From assembly GCA_947450895.1 (NCBI GenBank), contig CANFWT010000001.1, positions 62,001-126,000 on the forward strand: a stretch of DNA of 64,000 nt, given 5' to 3'. How positions within the stretch are numbered: position 1 is the first letter of the stretch; the number at the start of each line of letters is the position of its first letter. Both the position numbers and the translations under genes were made by a program. The notes beneath the pieces were generated by a model that did no database searches, had not been told where the DNA came from, and saw only the letters and a program-made list of their open reading frames with translations. The DNA comes from Comamonadaceae bacterium (GTDB taxonomy: Bacteria > Pseudomonadota > Gammaproteobacteria > Burkholderiales > Burkholderiaceae_C). Shown here piece by piece: positions 39,119 through 47,831 of this stretch.

Positions 39119-40636
39119 TCAGGAGCTGCAACTGATTTCGATGCCAGCGGCCCAGTCGGGGGCAAATCCCGCCCAGGCTTCGTGGTCCGGGTGCTCGTCA
39201 AATGGATCTTCGAGCACGGTTTGCAAGGCCTGCAGCACCGAGAAGTCTTTGGCCTTGGCCGCGCGGATGGCGAGTTCGCCCAGGTGGTTGCGCAGCACGT
39301 ACTTGGGGTTGGCGCGCAACATGCGCGTTGATACGGCGGCCCGTGCATCGGTGTCGTCTTGCGCATGCAGCGCGCGAAACGCCTGCAATAACGCGTCGGC
39401 ACCCGCGCGGTCCATGAACAGATCCCGCACACGGGCATCGGCCAGGTCCATACCCGCCGCCCAGTGGCTCAGGTGGCGCCAGAAAATCGTGAAATCCACC
39501 CGGTCTTGCGCCATTAGTTTGAGCGCCATCTCGATCAAAGGCCGTTGCGTGTCGTGCGCCTGGGAAAAACCTAATTTGGCGGCGAAGCGCGTGGCCAGGG
39601 CTTGCGGGTAGTGGGTTTTGAAGGTCTCCAGGGCGGCGATGGCCTGTTCCTGGTCGTCGATCAAGGGCATGAGTGCCTGGCCCAGGCAATACAAATTCCA
39701 GTAGGCCACGTTGGGCTGCTTGTAAAAGGCGTAGCGGCCCTGGGTGTCGGAGTGGTTGCAAATATGGGCGGGGTCGTAGGCATCCAGGAACTGGAATGGA
39801 CCGTAATCCAGCGTCAGACCCAGGATGCTCATGTTGTCGGTGTTCATCACACCGTGGCAAAAGCCCACCGATTGCCAGTGCGCCACCATCTCGGCCGTGC
39901 GCTGGGTTACCTGCGCCAGCAGCGCGACATAAGGTTGAGCGCCGTCGCCTACATGTTCGCGGCAAGTGGGGTAAAAGTGATCGATTACGTAGTCGGCCAG
40001 TGTTTTGAGCTTGCCGTGCTGCTGACCATGTGAAAAGTGTTCAAAGTGACCGAAGCGCACAAAGCTCTGGGCCACGCGGGTGACCACCGCCGCGGTTTCG
40101 CGTTCCTCGCGCCAGACCGGCGCGTCCGAGCCAGTGATGCACAAGGCGCGTGTGGTGGGCACGCCCAGCGCATGCATGGCTTCACTGCACAAGAATTCGC
40201 GGATCGAACTGCGCAGCACCGCGCGACCATCGCCGCGGCGCGAAAACGGCGTGGGTCCGGCGCCTTTGAGTTGCACCTCCAGACCCTGGAGTTCGCCCAA
40301 GGAGCAGGCCCGTCCGTCGCCCAACTGGCCGGCCCAGACACCAAACTGGTGGCCGCTGTAAACGCTGGCCGATTGCGCCGCGCCCGCGGGCGCGGTGTTG
40401 CCGGTGAACGTTTGAAGCAACGCGTCATTGCTGCCCCATGGCTGCGGCAGTCCCAGAGCGCTGGCCAGTGGCCTATTGCGGGCCACCCAGTAGGGCTCGG
40501 GCAAAGGAGTCGGTGACAAAGCCACAACAAAGTCCGGGCCCAGGGATGCGTAACGCTGCTTCCAGGCCAATTCGGGCACGTTGGTGTTTTGCGGATGGGG
40601 CGCGGAGACCCGATTGGCGGTGGAGGAGGGCGTCAT
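39119..40636 (-). CDS. selO: Protein adenylyltransferase SelO (YdiU family pseudokinase)
   Basis: It transfers AMP from ATP to protein Ser, Thr or Tyr residues and is linked to redox homeostasis. From the Met at 40636 it has 505 residues; a Met five codons upstream (40651) is also possible. Family motifs include [60 protein letters not shown] and [19 protein letters not shown]. The chain ends in CSS, matching the conserved C-terminal Cys that is selenocysteine in animal SelO. It heads the selO-msrB-yciB-bolA-ppiC unit. Confidence 0.95.
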   Translation of the reverse strand: MTPSSTANRVSAPHPQNTNVPELAWKQRYASLGPDFVVALSPTPLPEPYWVARNRPLASALGLPQPWGSNDALLQTFTGNTAPAGAAQSASVYSGHQFGVWAGQLGDGRACSLGELQGLEVQLKGAGPTPFSRRGDGRAVLRSSIREFLCSEAMHALGVPTTRALCITGSDAPVWREERETAAVVTRVAQSFVRFGHFEHFSHGQQHGKLKTLADYVIDHFYPTCREHVGDGAQPYVALLAQVTQRTAEMVAHWQSVGFCHGVMNTDNMSILGLTLDYGPFQFLDAYDPAHICNHSDTQGRYAFYKQPNVAYWNLYCLGQALMPLIDDQEQAIAALETFKTHYPQALATRFAAKLGFSQAHDTQRPLIEMALKLMAQDRVDFTIFWRHLSHWAAGMDLADARVRDLFMDRAGADALLQAFRALHAQDDTDARAAVSTRMLRANPKYVLRNHLGELAIRAAKAKDFSVLQALQTVLEDPFDEHPDHEAWAGFAPDWAAGIEISCSS

Positions 40637-40792
40637 GCTTGCATTTTCCATGCATAAGGCCCGGGCCGCTAACGAAACCCCTGTGGCCATGCTGCAATGC
40701 ACCAAAAATTCAGGCGTGCCGGTGCAGTTAACATCCCCCGCGGAACAGCCAAAGCGTCCATCTTGACGGCGGTTTTTTTGAGGGGAATTTCT

Positions 40793-42421
40793 ATGCTCGG
40801 GTTGATGCAAAGCCAGCAATTGCTGATTTCTTCACTGATTGAATTTGCCAACCGGCACCACAGCGAGGGAGAAATTGTCTCGCGCCGGGTCGAGGGAGAC
40901 ATCCATCGCTGCACTTACCGCGATCTCGCGCAGCGTTCGCGCAAGGTGGCAAATGCACTGGACCAGATGGACCTGGCATTCGGCGCCCGGGTGGCCACGC
41001 TGGCCTGGAACGGTTACCGCCACTTGGAGCTTTATTTCGGCGTAAGCGGCTCTGGACGTGTTTTGCACACGCTCAATCCGCGCCTGCATCCCGACCAAAT
41101 TGTGTGGATTGCTAACCACTCGGAAGACCAGGTTTTGTGCTTTGACATGACCTTCTTGCCCATCGTCAAGGCGGTGCACAGTCGCTGCACCACCATCAAG
41201 CACTTCATCGCCTTGTGTGACGCCGACAAACTGCCGTCCGACACCGGCATCCCGGGTTTGCAAAGTTACGAGGCTTGGATTGCGCCACACGCCAGCACCT
41301 ATGACTGGCCCGACTTTGACGAAAATTCCGCGTCGAGCATGTGCTACACCAGCGGCACCACCGGCAACCCCAAGGCCGCTCTCTACAGCCACCGCTCCAC
41401 TATCTTGCATGCCTGGGCTGGCGCCTTACCCGACGCCCTGAACATGAGCGCCCGTGACAGCGTGTTGCCCGTTGTTCCCATGTTTCACGTGAACGCCTGG
41501 GGCTTGCCGTATTCGGCAGCCATGACCGGCGCCAAGATGGTTTTCCCCGGCCCGGCCATGGACGGCAAGTCCATTTATGAGTTGATTGAGTCGGAGAAGG
41601 TCACCTTTGCTGCGGGCGTGCCCACGGTCTGGCAAATGATGCTCGGCCATATGCAGCAGGGCGATTTGCGTTTCTCGACGCTCAAGCGCACGGTGATCGG
41701 CGGCTCAGCCTGCCCGCCGGCCATGATCACCGCCTTCAATGACGTCTATGGCGTGGAGGTTTTGCACGCTTGGGGCATGACAGAAATGTCGCCTCTTGGG
41801 ACCGTTTGCACCCTGAAAAACAAGCATGTGCCCATGAGCTCGGCAGAAAAGATGACCGTGCGCCTCAAGCAGGGGCGCGCGCTCTATGGTGTTGATATGA
41901 AAATTGTCGACGATTCAGGTGCCGAGTTGCCCTGGGACGGCAAAGCCTACGGCGACTTGTTGGTCAAGGGACCGTGGGTCATTCGCGAGTACTACAAAAG
42001 CGAGAGCGGTTCTCCCTTGGTGGACGGCTGGTTTCCCACGGGCGATGTGGCCACGATTGACGCCGACGGCTACATGCAAATCACCGACCGCAGCAAGGAC
42101 GTCATCAAATCCGGCGGTGAGTGGATCAGCTCGATCGACGTGGAAAACATTGCCATGGCGCACCCTGCAGTGGCGATGGCCGCTTGCATCGGCATGAAAC
42201 ACCCGAAATGGGACGAGCGACCGGTGGTGGTGGTGGTGAAGAAGCCCGGCGCGGAGGTCAGTCGCGAAGAATTGCTGGCTTTTTACGAGGGGCGCACCGC
42301 CAAGTGGCAGATCCCGGACGACGTGGTATTCATTGACGCCATCCCCTTAGGCGGTACGGGCAAGATGCAAAAGACCAAGCTGCGCGAGACATTGCAAGAC
42401 TACAAACTTCCGGGTCTGTGA
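40793..42421 (+). CDS. Medium/long-chain fatty acid-CoA ligase (AMP-forming)
   Basis: It activates a carboxylic acid to its CoA thioester through an acyl-AMP. It has 542 residues from the ATG at 40793, preceded by GAGGGGA. The AMP-binding signature [19 protein letters not shown] begins near residue 183. [30 protein letters not shown] near 433 and the catalytic Lys in [13 protein letters not shown] near 521 are intact. Its subgroup is the medium/long-chain ligases. It precedes a LivHMGF-type importer and beta-oxidation genes on the same strand, suggesting the imported acid is activated here. Confidence 0.92.
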   Translation: MLGLMQSQQLLISSLIEFANRHHSEGEIVSRRVEGDIHRCTYRDLAQRSRKVANALDQMDLAFGARVATLAWNGYRHLELYFGVSGSGRVLHTLNPRLHPDQIVWIANHSEDQVLCFDMTFLPIVKAVHSRCTTIKHFIALCDADKLPSDTGIPGLQSYEAWIAPHASTYDWPDFDENSASSMCYTSGTTGNPKAALYSHRSTILHAWAGALPDALNMSARDSVLPVVPMFHVNAWGLPYSAAMTGAKMVFPGPAMDGKSIYELIESEKVTFAAGVPTVWQMMLGHMQQGDLRFSTLKRTVIGGSACPPAMITAFNDVYGVEVLHAWGMTEMSPLGTVCTLKNKHVPMSSAEKMTVRLKQGRALYGVDMKIVDDSGAELPWDGKAYGDLLVKGPWVIREYYKSESGSPLVDGWFPTGDVATIDADGYMQITDRSKDVIKSGGEWISSIDVENIAMAHPAVAMAACIGMKHPKWDERPVVVVVKKPGAEVSREELLAFYEGRTAKWQIPDDVVFIDAIPLGGTGKMQKTKLRETLQDYKLPGL

Positions 42422-42562
42422 TTTTTGCGATTTTCGGGGTGATCGGGCGCATCAGTGCGCCGCTTCATCTATCCCGCAGGCGACTTTCCTAGGGTGAACC
42501 CCGAGTCTTGTTGGCAGCAATGTCCTGTAGTCTGCGGTGTGAACCACCCAAGGAGCTTCCCC

Positions 42563-43798
42563 ATGACATTTGCAATGAAATCTGCCGCCTTTGCGGTCGC
42601 CTTAGTCGTCGCTAGCAGCGCGTTCGCCCAAAAGGGTGAAACGGTCAAAATGGTCCGCATTGACCCCCTTTCCGGCCTGCTGGGGCCCGTTGGTGTGAGT
42701 CAGCTCAAGGGCTACCAGTTTTTCGCCGAAAAATACAGTGGCAAAGGCAATCCGGCGGGTGTGAACTTCGAGGTGATCGGCATGGACAACAAGCTGAGCC
42801 CTACCGAGAGCCTGAATGCCCTCAAGTCCGCGATTGACCAAGGCGTACGCTACATCATCCAAGGCAATGGCTCGTCCGTGGCCTTGGCGCTGAGTGACGC
42901 GGTGGCCAAGCACAACGAGCGCAACCCCGGCAAAGAGGTGATTTACCTCAACGACTCGGCGGTGGACCCAGACCTGACCAACAGCAAATGCAGCTACTGG
43001 CACTTCCGCTTTGACGCGGACACCTCCATGAAGATGGAAGCCATGTCAAGCTTCATGGTGGACCAGCCTGACATCAAGAAGGTGTACATCCTGGGCCAAA
43101 ACTACTCGCACGGGGTGCAAGTGGCCAAGTACGCCAAAGAAACTCTGGCCCGCAAACGCCCGGATATCCAGATCGTGGGTGAAGACTTGCATCCGCTGGC
43201 CCAGGTGCGCGACTTTGCCCCTTACATTGCCAAGATCAAGGCCGCCGGCGCGGACACGGTGATTACCGGCAACTGGGGCTCCGACCTCTCGCTGCTGGTC
43301 AAAGCGGCAAACGAGAACGGCTACAACGGCAAGTTTTTCACGTACTACGCAGGTGTGACCGGCACACCGACCGCCTTGGGCACCAATGGCGCCGGCCGGG
43401 TCTACCAGATCGCCTACAGCCACTACAACATGGGCGGCCAGATGGACAAATGGATGAACGAGTTCAAGGCCAAGTACAACGACGACTTCTACACGGGCTC
43501 GACCATCCGCATTTTTGAGACCCTGGGTGCGGCTATGGCCAAGGCCAAGTCCACGGATCCTGTCAAAGTGGCAGCGGCCCTCGAAGGCATCTCTGTGAAG
43601 AGCTTCAACGGTGAAGTCGAAATGCGCAAAATGGACCACCAGTTGCAACAACCGCTCTACATGACGGTGTGGCAAAAGGCAGACAAAAAATACCCCTACA
43701 GCCCGGAGAACACGGGCATGACACTGGTGCCGGTGAAGGAGTACCCCAACTATGTGTCCAGCACGCCGACGAGCTGCCAGATGAAGCGACCAGGCTAA
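42563..43798 (+). CDS. ABC transporter periplasmic substrate-binding protein (branched-chain amino acid/HAAT type)
   Basis: This is the ligand receptor of the importer encoded downstream. It has 411 residues, with a signal peptide (AAFAVALVVASSAFAQ) and a type I periplasmic-binding fold (QLKGYQFFAEKYSGKG, GVRYIIQGNGSSVALALSDA, NGYNGKFFTYYAGVTG). The start at 42563 follows AAGGAG. Although the family is named for Leu/Ile/Val, members bind many acids, aromatics and amides. Its position behind an acyl-CoA ligase favours a carboxylic acid, which is an inference. A strong hairpin terminator separates it from the permease genes. Confidence 0.92.
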   Translation: MTFAMKSAAFAVALVVASSAFAQKGETVKMVRIDPLSGLLGPVGVSQLKGYQFFAEKYSGKGNPAGVNFEVIGMDNKLSPTESLNALKSAIDQGVRYIIQGNGSSVALALSDAVAKHNERNPGKEVIYLNDSAVDPDLTNSKCSYWHFRFDADTSMKMEAMSSFMVDQPDIKKVYILGQNYSHGVQVAKYAKETLARKRPDIQIVGEDLHPLAQVRDFAPYIAKIKAAGADTVITGNWGSDLSLLVKAANENGYNGKFFTYYAGVTGTPTALGTNGAGRVYQIAYSHYNMGGQMDKWMNEFKAKYNDDFYTGSTIRIFETLGAAMAKAKSTDPVKVAAALEGISVKSFNGEVEMRKMDHQLQQPLYMTVWQKADKKYPYSPENTGMTLVPVKEYPNYVSSTPTSCQMKRPG

Positions 43799-43816
43799 AC
43801 CTGGTTAAGCAGGTTC

Positions 43817-43860
43817 AGAGCCCGTGGCGCGGGGTGCCGCAACGGGCTCTTTATTTTTTT
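43817..43860 (+). terminator. Intra-operon terminator or attenuator between binding protein and permeases
   Basis: A perfect 9-base stem (agagcccgt at 43817-43825 with acgggctct at 43842-43850) encloses a 16-base loop that can itself pair (ggc/gcc). It is followed by TTATTTTTTT. It lies 18 bases after the binding-protein stop and 22 bases before livH. Partial termination here would yield more binding protein than membrane components. Confidence 0.85.
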
Positions 43861-43882
43861 GGTTTGCAGGGAGAGGCTGGGT

Positions 43883-44905
43883 ATGGAGTTTTTTATCATC
43901 TCGACGCTCAACGGCATCAGCTACGGGCTGTTGCTGTTCATGCTGAGCTCGGGGCTGACGCTGATTTTCAGCATGATGGGCGTACTCAACTTCGCGCATG
44001 CGAGTTTTTACATGCTCGGGGCCTATGTGGGCTATTCGGTGTCGCAAGTCGTTGGCTTCTGGCCTGCGCTTGTCATAGCGCCATTGGTGGTTGGTGCCTT
44101 GGGTGCGGTGTTTGAGCGTTATTGCCTGCGCCGGGTGCACAAATTTGGCCATGTGCCGGAGTTGCTGATTACCTTTGGCCTGACCTACGTGGTTTTGGAA
44201 CTGGTGCAGCTCATTTGGGGCCGCATTGCCATCGAATTCAAACCGCCGGCGGCCTTGCAAGGTCCGGCCTTTACGCTGGTTAACGACGCGGTTGCCGGTC
44301 TGCGCATGCTGTGGGGCGCCGCCCCGGTGGAAATGTGCGGTGCGGCGGACCCTGCCTTGCACGCCGTTTGTTCGCCATTTCCAGCCACGCGCGCCTTCAT
44401 GGTGCTCGTAGCGCTGACGATGCTGGTGTCCATCTGGCTGCTGCTCACCCGCACCCGGGTGGGGCTGGTGATTCAGGCAGCGCTCACGCACCCGGAGGCA
44501 GTGGAGTCTCTGGGCCACAACGTGCCCCGCGTGCTGATGCTGGTGTTTGGCGCGGGCGCTGCATTGGCGGGGCTGGCCGGCGTGATTGGCGGCAGCACGT
44601 TTTTGACGGAACCGTCGATGGCGGCCACGGTGGGCTCCATTATTTTTGTGGTGGTGGTGGTGGGTGGCATGGGCTCGCTCTCGGGGGCCTTTTTGGCTTC
44701 GCTGCTGATTGGCACCATCCAGACTTTTGCCGTGGCGTTTGATTATTCGCTTACGGGAATGTTGCAAACCGTTGGAATTGCGGGGGGGGCGAGCACCTTG
44801 ATGACCATGAAACTGTCGCAAGTGGCGCCCATACTGCCCTACCTTTTTCTGGTCTTGATTCTGATTTTTCGGCCCAAAGGCCTTTTGGGTAACCGCGAAG
44901 GATGA
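43883..44905 (+). CDS. livH: ABC transporter permease (LivH family)
   Basis: This is an inner-membrane channel subunit of 340 residues with about eight to nine helices. LivH motifs are ISYGLLLFMLSSGLTLIFSM, GVLNFAHASFYMLGAYVGYS and VVVVVGGMGSLSGAFLASLL. It contains an extra loop (residues about 110-150) compared with classical LivH. The stop overlaps the livM start as ATGA (44902-44905). Confidence 0.92.
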   Translation: MEFFIISTLNGISYGLLLFMLSSGLTLIFSMMGVLNFAHASFYMLGAYVGYSVSQVVGFWPALVIAPLVVGALGAVFERYCLRRVHKFGHVPELLITFGLTYVVLELVQLIWGRIAIEFKPPAALQGPAFTLVNDAVAGLRMLWGAAPVEMCGAADPALHAVCSPFPATRAFMVLVALTMLVSIWLLLTRTRVGLVIQAALTHPEAVESLGHNVPRVLMLVFGAGAALAGLAGVIGGSTFLTEPSMAATVGSIIFVVVVVGGMGSLSGAFLASLLIGTIQTFAVAFDYSLTGMLQTVGIAGGASTLMTMKLSQVAPILPYLFLVLILIFRPKGLLGNREG

Positions 44906-46188
44906 GCACCATGAACCGTTGGAATGCGCGTATTGGGTCATTGCGCTTGTGGGCCATGTTTGCAGCGCTCATGCTGGTGGCGCCTAAGGCGTTTAACAGT
45001 GGCCTTTCGATCACCATGCTTTCGCAAATGGGCATCGCCATCATCGCCTGTTTGTCCTACAACATGCTGCTGGGCCAAGGCGGCATGTTAAGTTTTGGCC
45101 ACGCGGTGTACACCGGGCTGGGTGCATTTGTCGCGATACACGCGCTCAATATGTACTCCGGCGCGGGTGTCCTGCCCGTGTCCTTGGTGCCGGTGGTGGG
45201 TGGCCTGGCGGGTATGGCCTTTGCCGCTTTGTTTGGCTATGTGACCACGCGCAAATCGGGTACGACGTTTGCCATGATTACCCTGGGCATGGCCGAATTG
45301 GTGTTTGCCATGTCGCTGATGGTGCCCGAGTTTTTTGGTGGTGAAGGGGGCGTCTCGGGCAACCGCATGGTCGGCTCGGCTACTTGGGGCATTACTTTTG
45401 GCCCGGCCACGCAGGTGTATTACCTGATTGCCGCCTACACCCTGGTGTGCGTGGTGCTGATGTATGCGTTCACCCAGACGCCGCTGGGGCGGCTGCTCAA
45501 CGCGGTGCGTGACAACCCCGAGCGCGTCGAGTTCATTGGCTACAACCCGCAGCGGGTGCGCTACACCGCCTTCATCATTGCCGGTTTTTTCGCCGGTATT
45601 TCCGGCGGCTTAGGGGCGCTTAACTTTGAGATTGTGAACGCCGAAGTGGTGGGGGCCGCGCGCTCGGGTGCCTATCTGCTTTTCACTTTTTTGGGTGGTG
45701 CGACCTTCTTTTTTGGTCCCATTATTGGCGCGGTACTGATGGTGCTGGCTTTTGTGCTGCTCAGCGAATTTACCCAAGCTTGGCTGTTGTACCTGGGTCT
45801 GGTGTTCATGGTGATGGTGATGTATGCCCCAGGCGGCCTGGCCAGCCTGATCATGCTCAATGTGCGCGTGGCTCGCCATGGCAAATTGCGTGCACTACTG
45901 CCGGCCTACGGGTTGATGGCGGCTGCCGCACTGGCGCCCCTGCTGGCCGTGGCAGGACTGGTGGAGATGGTGTACCACCGCCAGCTCAATGCTTCTATGG
46001 GCTCCCAGGTCGCGTTCTTTGGTCTGGGTCTGGACACGGATTCCACGGGCTCCTGGCTCACGGTATGCGGCGTGCTGCTCGTGGGCGGCTGTATTTTTGT
46101 GCTGGCGCAGCGGCGGTTTTCCCGCCACTGGGACGGGGTGCAAGAGGCCATTGAGCGTGAAACGCAAATCGCAGGAGATGCAGCATGA
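44902..46188 (+). CDS. livM: ABC transporter permease (LivM family)
   Basis: This is the second channel subunit, 428 residues, with about ten helices. Typical stretches are YNMLLGQGGMLSFGHAVYTG, TTRKSGTTFAMITLGMAELV and GFFAGISGGLGALNFEIVNA. It is longer than the usual LivM because of an extended hydrophobic C-terminus (residues about 330-420). It overlaps both neighbours by four bases, so the permeases and LivG are translationally coupled. Confidence 0.92.
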   Translation: MSTMNRWNARIGSLRLWAMFAALMLVAPKAFNSGLSITMLSQMGIAIIACLSYNMLLGQGGMLSFGHAVYTGLGAFVAIHALNMYSGAGVLPVSLVPVVGGLAGMAFAALFGYVTTRKSGTTFAMITLGMAELVFAMSLMVPEFFGGEGGVSGNRMVGSATWGITFGPATQVYYLIAAYTLVCVVLMYAFTQTPLGRLLNAVRDNPERVEFIGYNPQRVRYTAFIIAGFFAGISGGLGALNFEIVNAEVVGAARSGAYLLFTFLGGATFFFGPIIGAVLMVLAFVLLSEFTQAWLLYLGLVFMVMVMYAPGGLASLIMLNVRVARHGKLRALLPAYGLMAAAALAPLLAVAGLVEMVYHRQLNASMGSQVAFFGLGLDTDSTGSWLTVCGVLLVGGCIFVLAQRRFSRHWDGVQEAIERETQIAGDAA

Positions 46189-46994
46189 GCGAACAGAGCA
46201 TTGCGCCGACGACGGCACTCGCGCTGGAACTGCGCGACGTGCGCAAGAGCTTTGGCAAGACCGAAATCATCCGAGGCGCCAGCCTGGGGGTGCGCGCCGG
46301 GGAACGCGTGGCCATCATTGGCCCCAACGGCGCGGGCAAGTCCACCTTGTTCAATCTGATCAGCGGGCGCATGCCGGTCACCAGCGGGGAGATACTGCTC
46401 AACGGCCAAAGCATCCACGGCAAGAAACCTTTTGAGATCAACCGCCTGGGCCTGTCGCGCAGCTTCCAGATCACCAACATCTTCCCCAAACTCAGTGTGT
46501 TCGAGAACCTGCGCTGCAGCGTGCTCTACAGCCTGGGATACGGCTACACCTTCCTGAAGTTTTTGGTCGATTTGGACGACGCCAACGCACGCGCCCAGGA
46601 ATTGATGGAAATGATCGGGCTGGACAAAAAGCGCGACGTGGTGGCACTCAACCTGACCTACGCCGAGCAGCGCGCGTTAGAGGTGGGTATCACCATTGCA
46701 GGCGGGGCCAACGTCATCTTGCTGGACGAACCGACGGCGGGCATGAGCAAGAGCGAAACCACCCGGTTTATTGCGCTCATCAAGCAAGTCACCGAGGGCA
46801 AAACCCTGCTCACCGTGGAGCACGACATGGGCGTGGTGTTCGGCCTGGCCGACCGCATTGCGGTGCTGGTCTACGGGGAGGTCATTGCCTTTGACACGCC
46901 CGAAGCAGTGCGCGCCAGCGCCCGGGTGCAAGAGGCCTATTTAGGCTCTACTGTGGCAGACGCCCAGGCGGGCGCCACCGAGCGAGGACATTGA
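46185..46994 (+). CDS. livG: ABC transporter ATP-binding protein (LivG family)
   Basis: This is one of the two ATPases of the importer, 269 residues, cytoplasmic. Walker A is IGPNGAGKSTLFNLISG, Walker B is VILLDEPTAGM, and the Gln loop region (LSRSFQITNIFPKLSVFENL) and the H-loop (LTVEHDMGVVFGLADR) are present. The signature loop region reads LTYAEQRALEVGI, a LivG-type variant of LSGGQ. It overlaps livM by four bases. Confidence 0.93.
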   Translation: MSEQSIAPTTALALELRDVRKSFGKTEIIRGASLGVRAGERVAIIGPNGAGKSTLFNLISGRMPVTSGEILLNGQSIHGKKPFEINRLGLSRSFQITNIFPKLSVFENLRCSVLYSLGYGYTFLKFLVDLDDANARAQELMEMIGLDKKRDVVALNLTYAEQRALEVGITIAGGANVILLDEPTAGMSKSETTRFIALIKQVTEGKTLLTVEHDMGVVFGLADRIAVLVYGEVIAFDTPEAVRASARVQEAYLGSTVADAQAGATERGH

Positions 46995-46996
46995 AC

Positions 46997-47692
46997 ATGC
47001 TGCAAGTGAGTCAATTACAGGCCTTTTACGGCAAAAGCCACGTCCTGCACGGCGTGGACTTGCACGTGGGGGAGGGCGAAATCGTGGCACTGCTCGGACG
47101 CAACGGTTCGGGCCGTTCCACCACGGCCAAGGCCATCATGGGTTTGGTGGAAAGTCAGGGCTCGGTGCTGTGGAACGGCCAGCAGATCCAGGGCCGCAAG
47201 TCCTTTGAGATTGCCAAGCTGGGCGTGGGCTATGTGCCCGAAAACCGCGACATCTTCCCCAAGCTCACGGTACACCAGAACCTCTTGCTCGGACAAAAGC
47301 GGTCTGTGAAGAAGCCGCGCTGGACCTTTGAAGACATGTACGCGATGTTTCCGCGCCTTAAAGAACGCGAACATACCGAAGCCGGCGTGCTCTCTGGCGG
47401 CGAGCAGCAAATGCTGACCCTGTGCCGCACGCTGATGGGTGACCCTGATCTGATCATCATCGACGAGCCCACCGAGGGCCTGGCGCCCAAAATTGTGGAG
47501 CTGGTTGCCACCTACTTGCAGACCCTGCGCGCGCGGGGCTTGTCGGTGCTGCTTATTGAGCAAAAGCTCACTATTGCGATGCAAATCTCAGACCGCTGCT
47601 TGGTCATGGGCCACGGCAGCATCGTATTTGACGGCAGCCCCCAGGCCCTGCGCGCCGACGGCGCGGTGCGCAAGGAGTGGTTGGAAGTCTAG
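46997..47692 (+). CDS. livF: ABC transporter ATP-binding protein (LivF family) with Arg in Walker A
   Basis: This is the second ATPase of the importer, 231 residues from the ATG at 46997; a TTG at 46991 that overlaps the livG stop is an alternative. The signature LSGGEQQMLTLCRTLMG, Walker B LIIIDEPTEGLAP and the H-loop region are intact. Walker A reads GRNGSGRSTTAK, with Arg40 where the nucleotide-binding Lys is expected. Its effect is unclear: it may lower ATPase activity or be tolerated in this subfamily. It is the last gene of the transporter. Confidence 0.9.
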   Translation: MLQVSQLQAFYGKSHVLHGVDLHVGEGEIVALLGRNGSGRSTTAKAIMGLVESQGSVLWNGQQIQGRKSFEIAKLGVGYVPENRDIFPKLTVHQNLLLGQKRSVKKPRWTFEDMYAMFPRLKEREHTEAGVLSGGEQQMLTLCRTLMGDPDLIIIDEPTEGLAPKIVELVATYLQTLRARGLSVLLIEQKLTIAMQISDRCLVMGHGSIVFDGSPQALRADGAVRKEWLEV

Positions 47693-47743
47693 ACCTACAG
47701 TCCCAGCCGTGACAAGACTGGCTTCCAGCAGGCCCAAAGCCCC

Positions 47744-47772
47744 TACAATTTAGAAAAAAGAACGACCGTTCT
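47744..47772 (+). promoter_or_regulatory. Candidate promoter with palindromic repressor site upstream of the beta-oxidation genes
   Basis: A TACAAT at 47744-47749 fits a -10 box, though the -35 is weak. Ten bases further on lies a perfect dyad, agaacgaccgttct at 47759-47772, extended by A/T flanks, which would cover the transcription start. The placement and size suit a TetR-family repressor. Regulators of fatty-acid degradation in betaproteobacteria (for example FadP) are candidates, but I cannot confirm the motif. Confidence 0.5.
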
Positions 47773-47831
47773 ATTTTGCCTTCGCCCCGTCACGTTCCCC
47801 TCATCGTTACTTCATTTCAAGGATTGAAAGC

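Noticed and set aside
42446-42461. Hairpin ggcgca/tgcgcc after the acyl-CoA ligase as a terminator
   Set aside because: It has only a 6-base stem and no T run; it is too weak to call.
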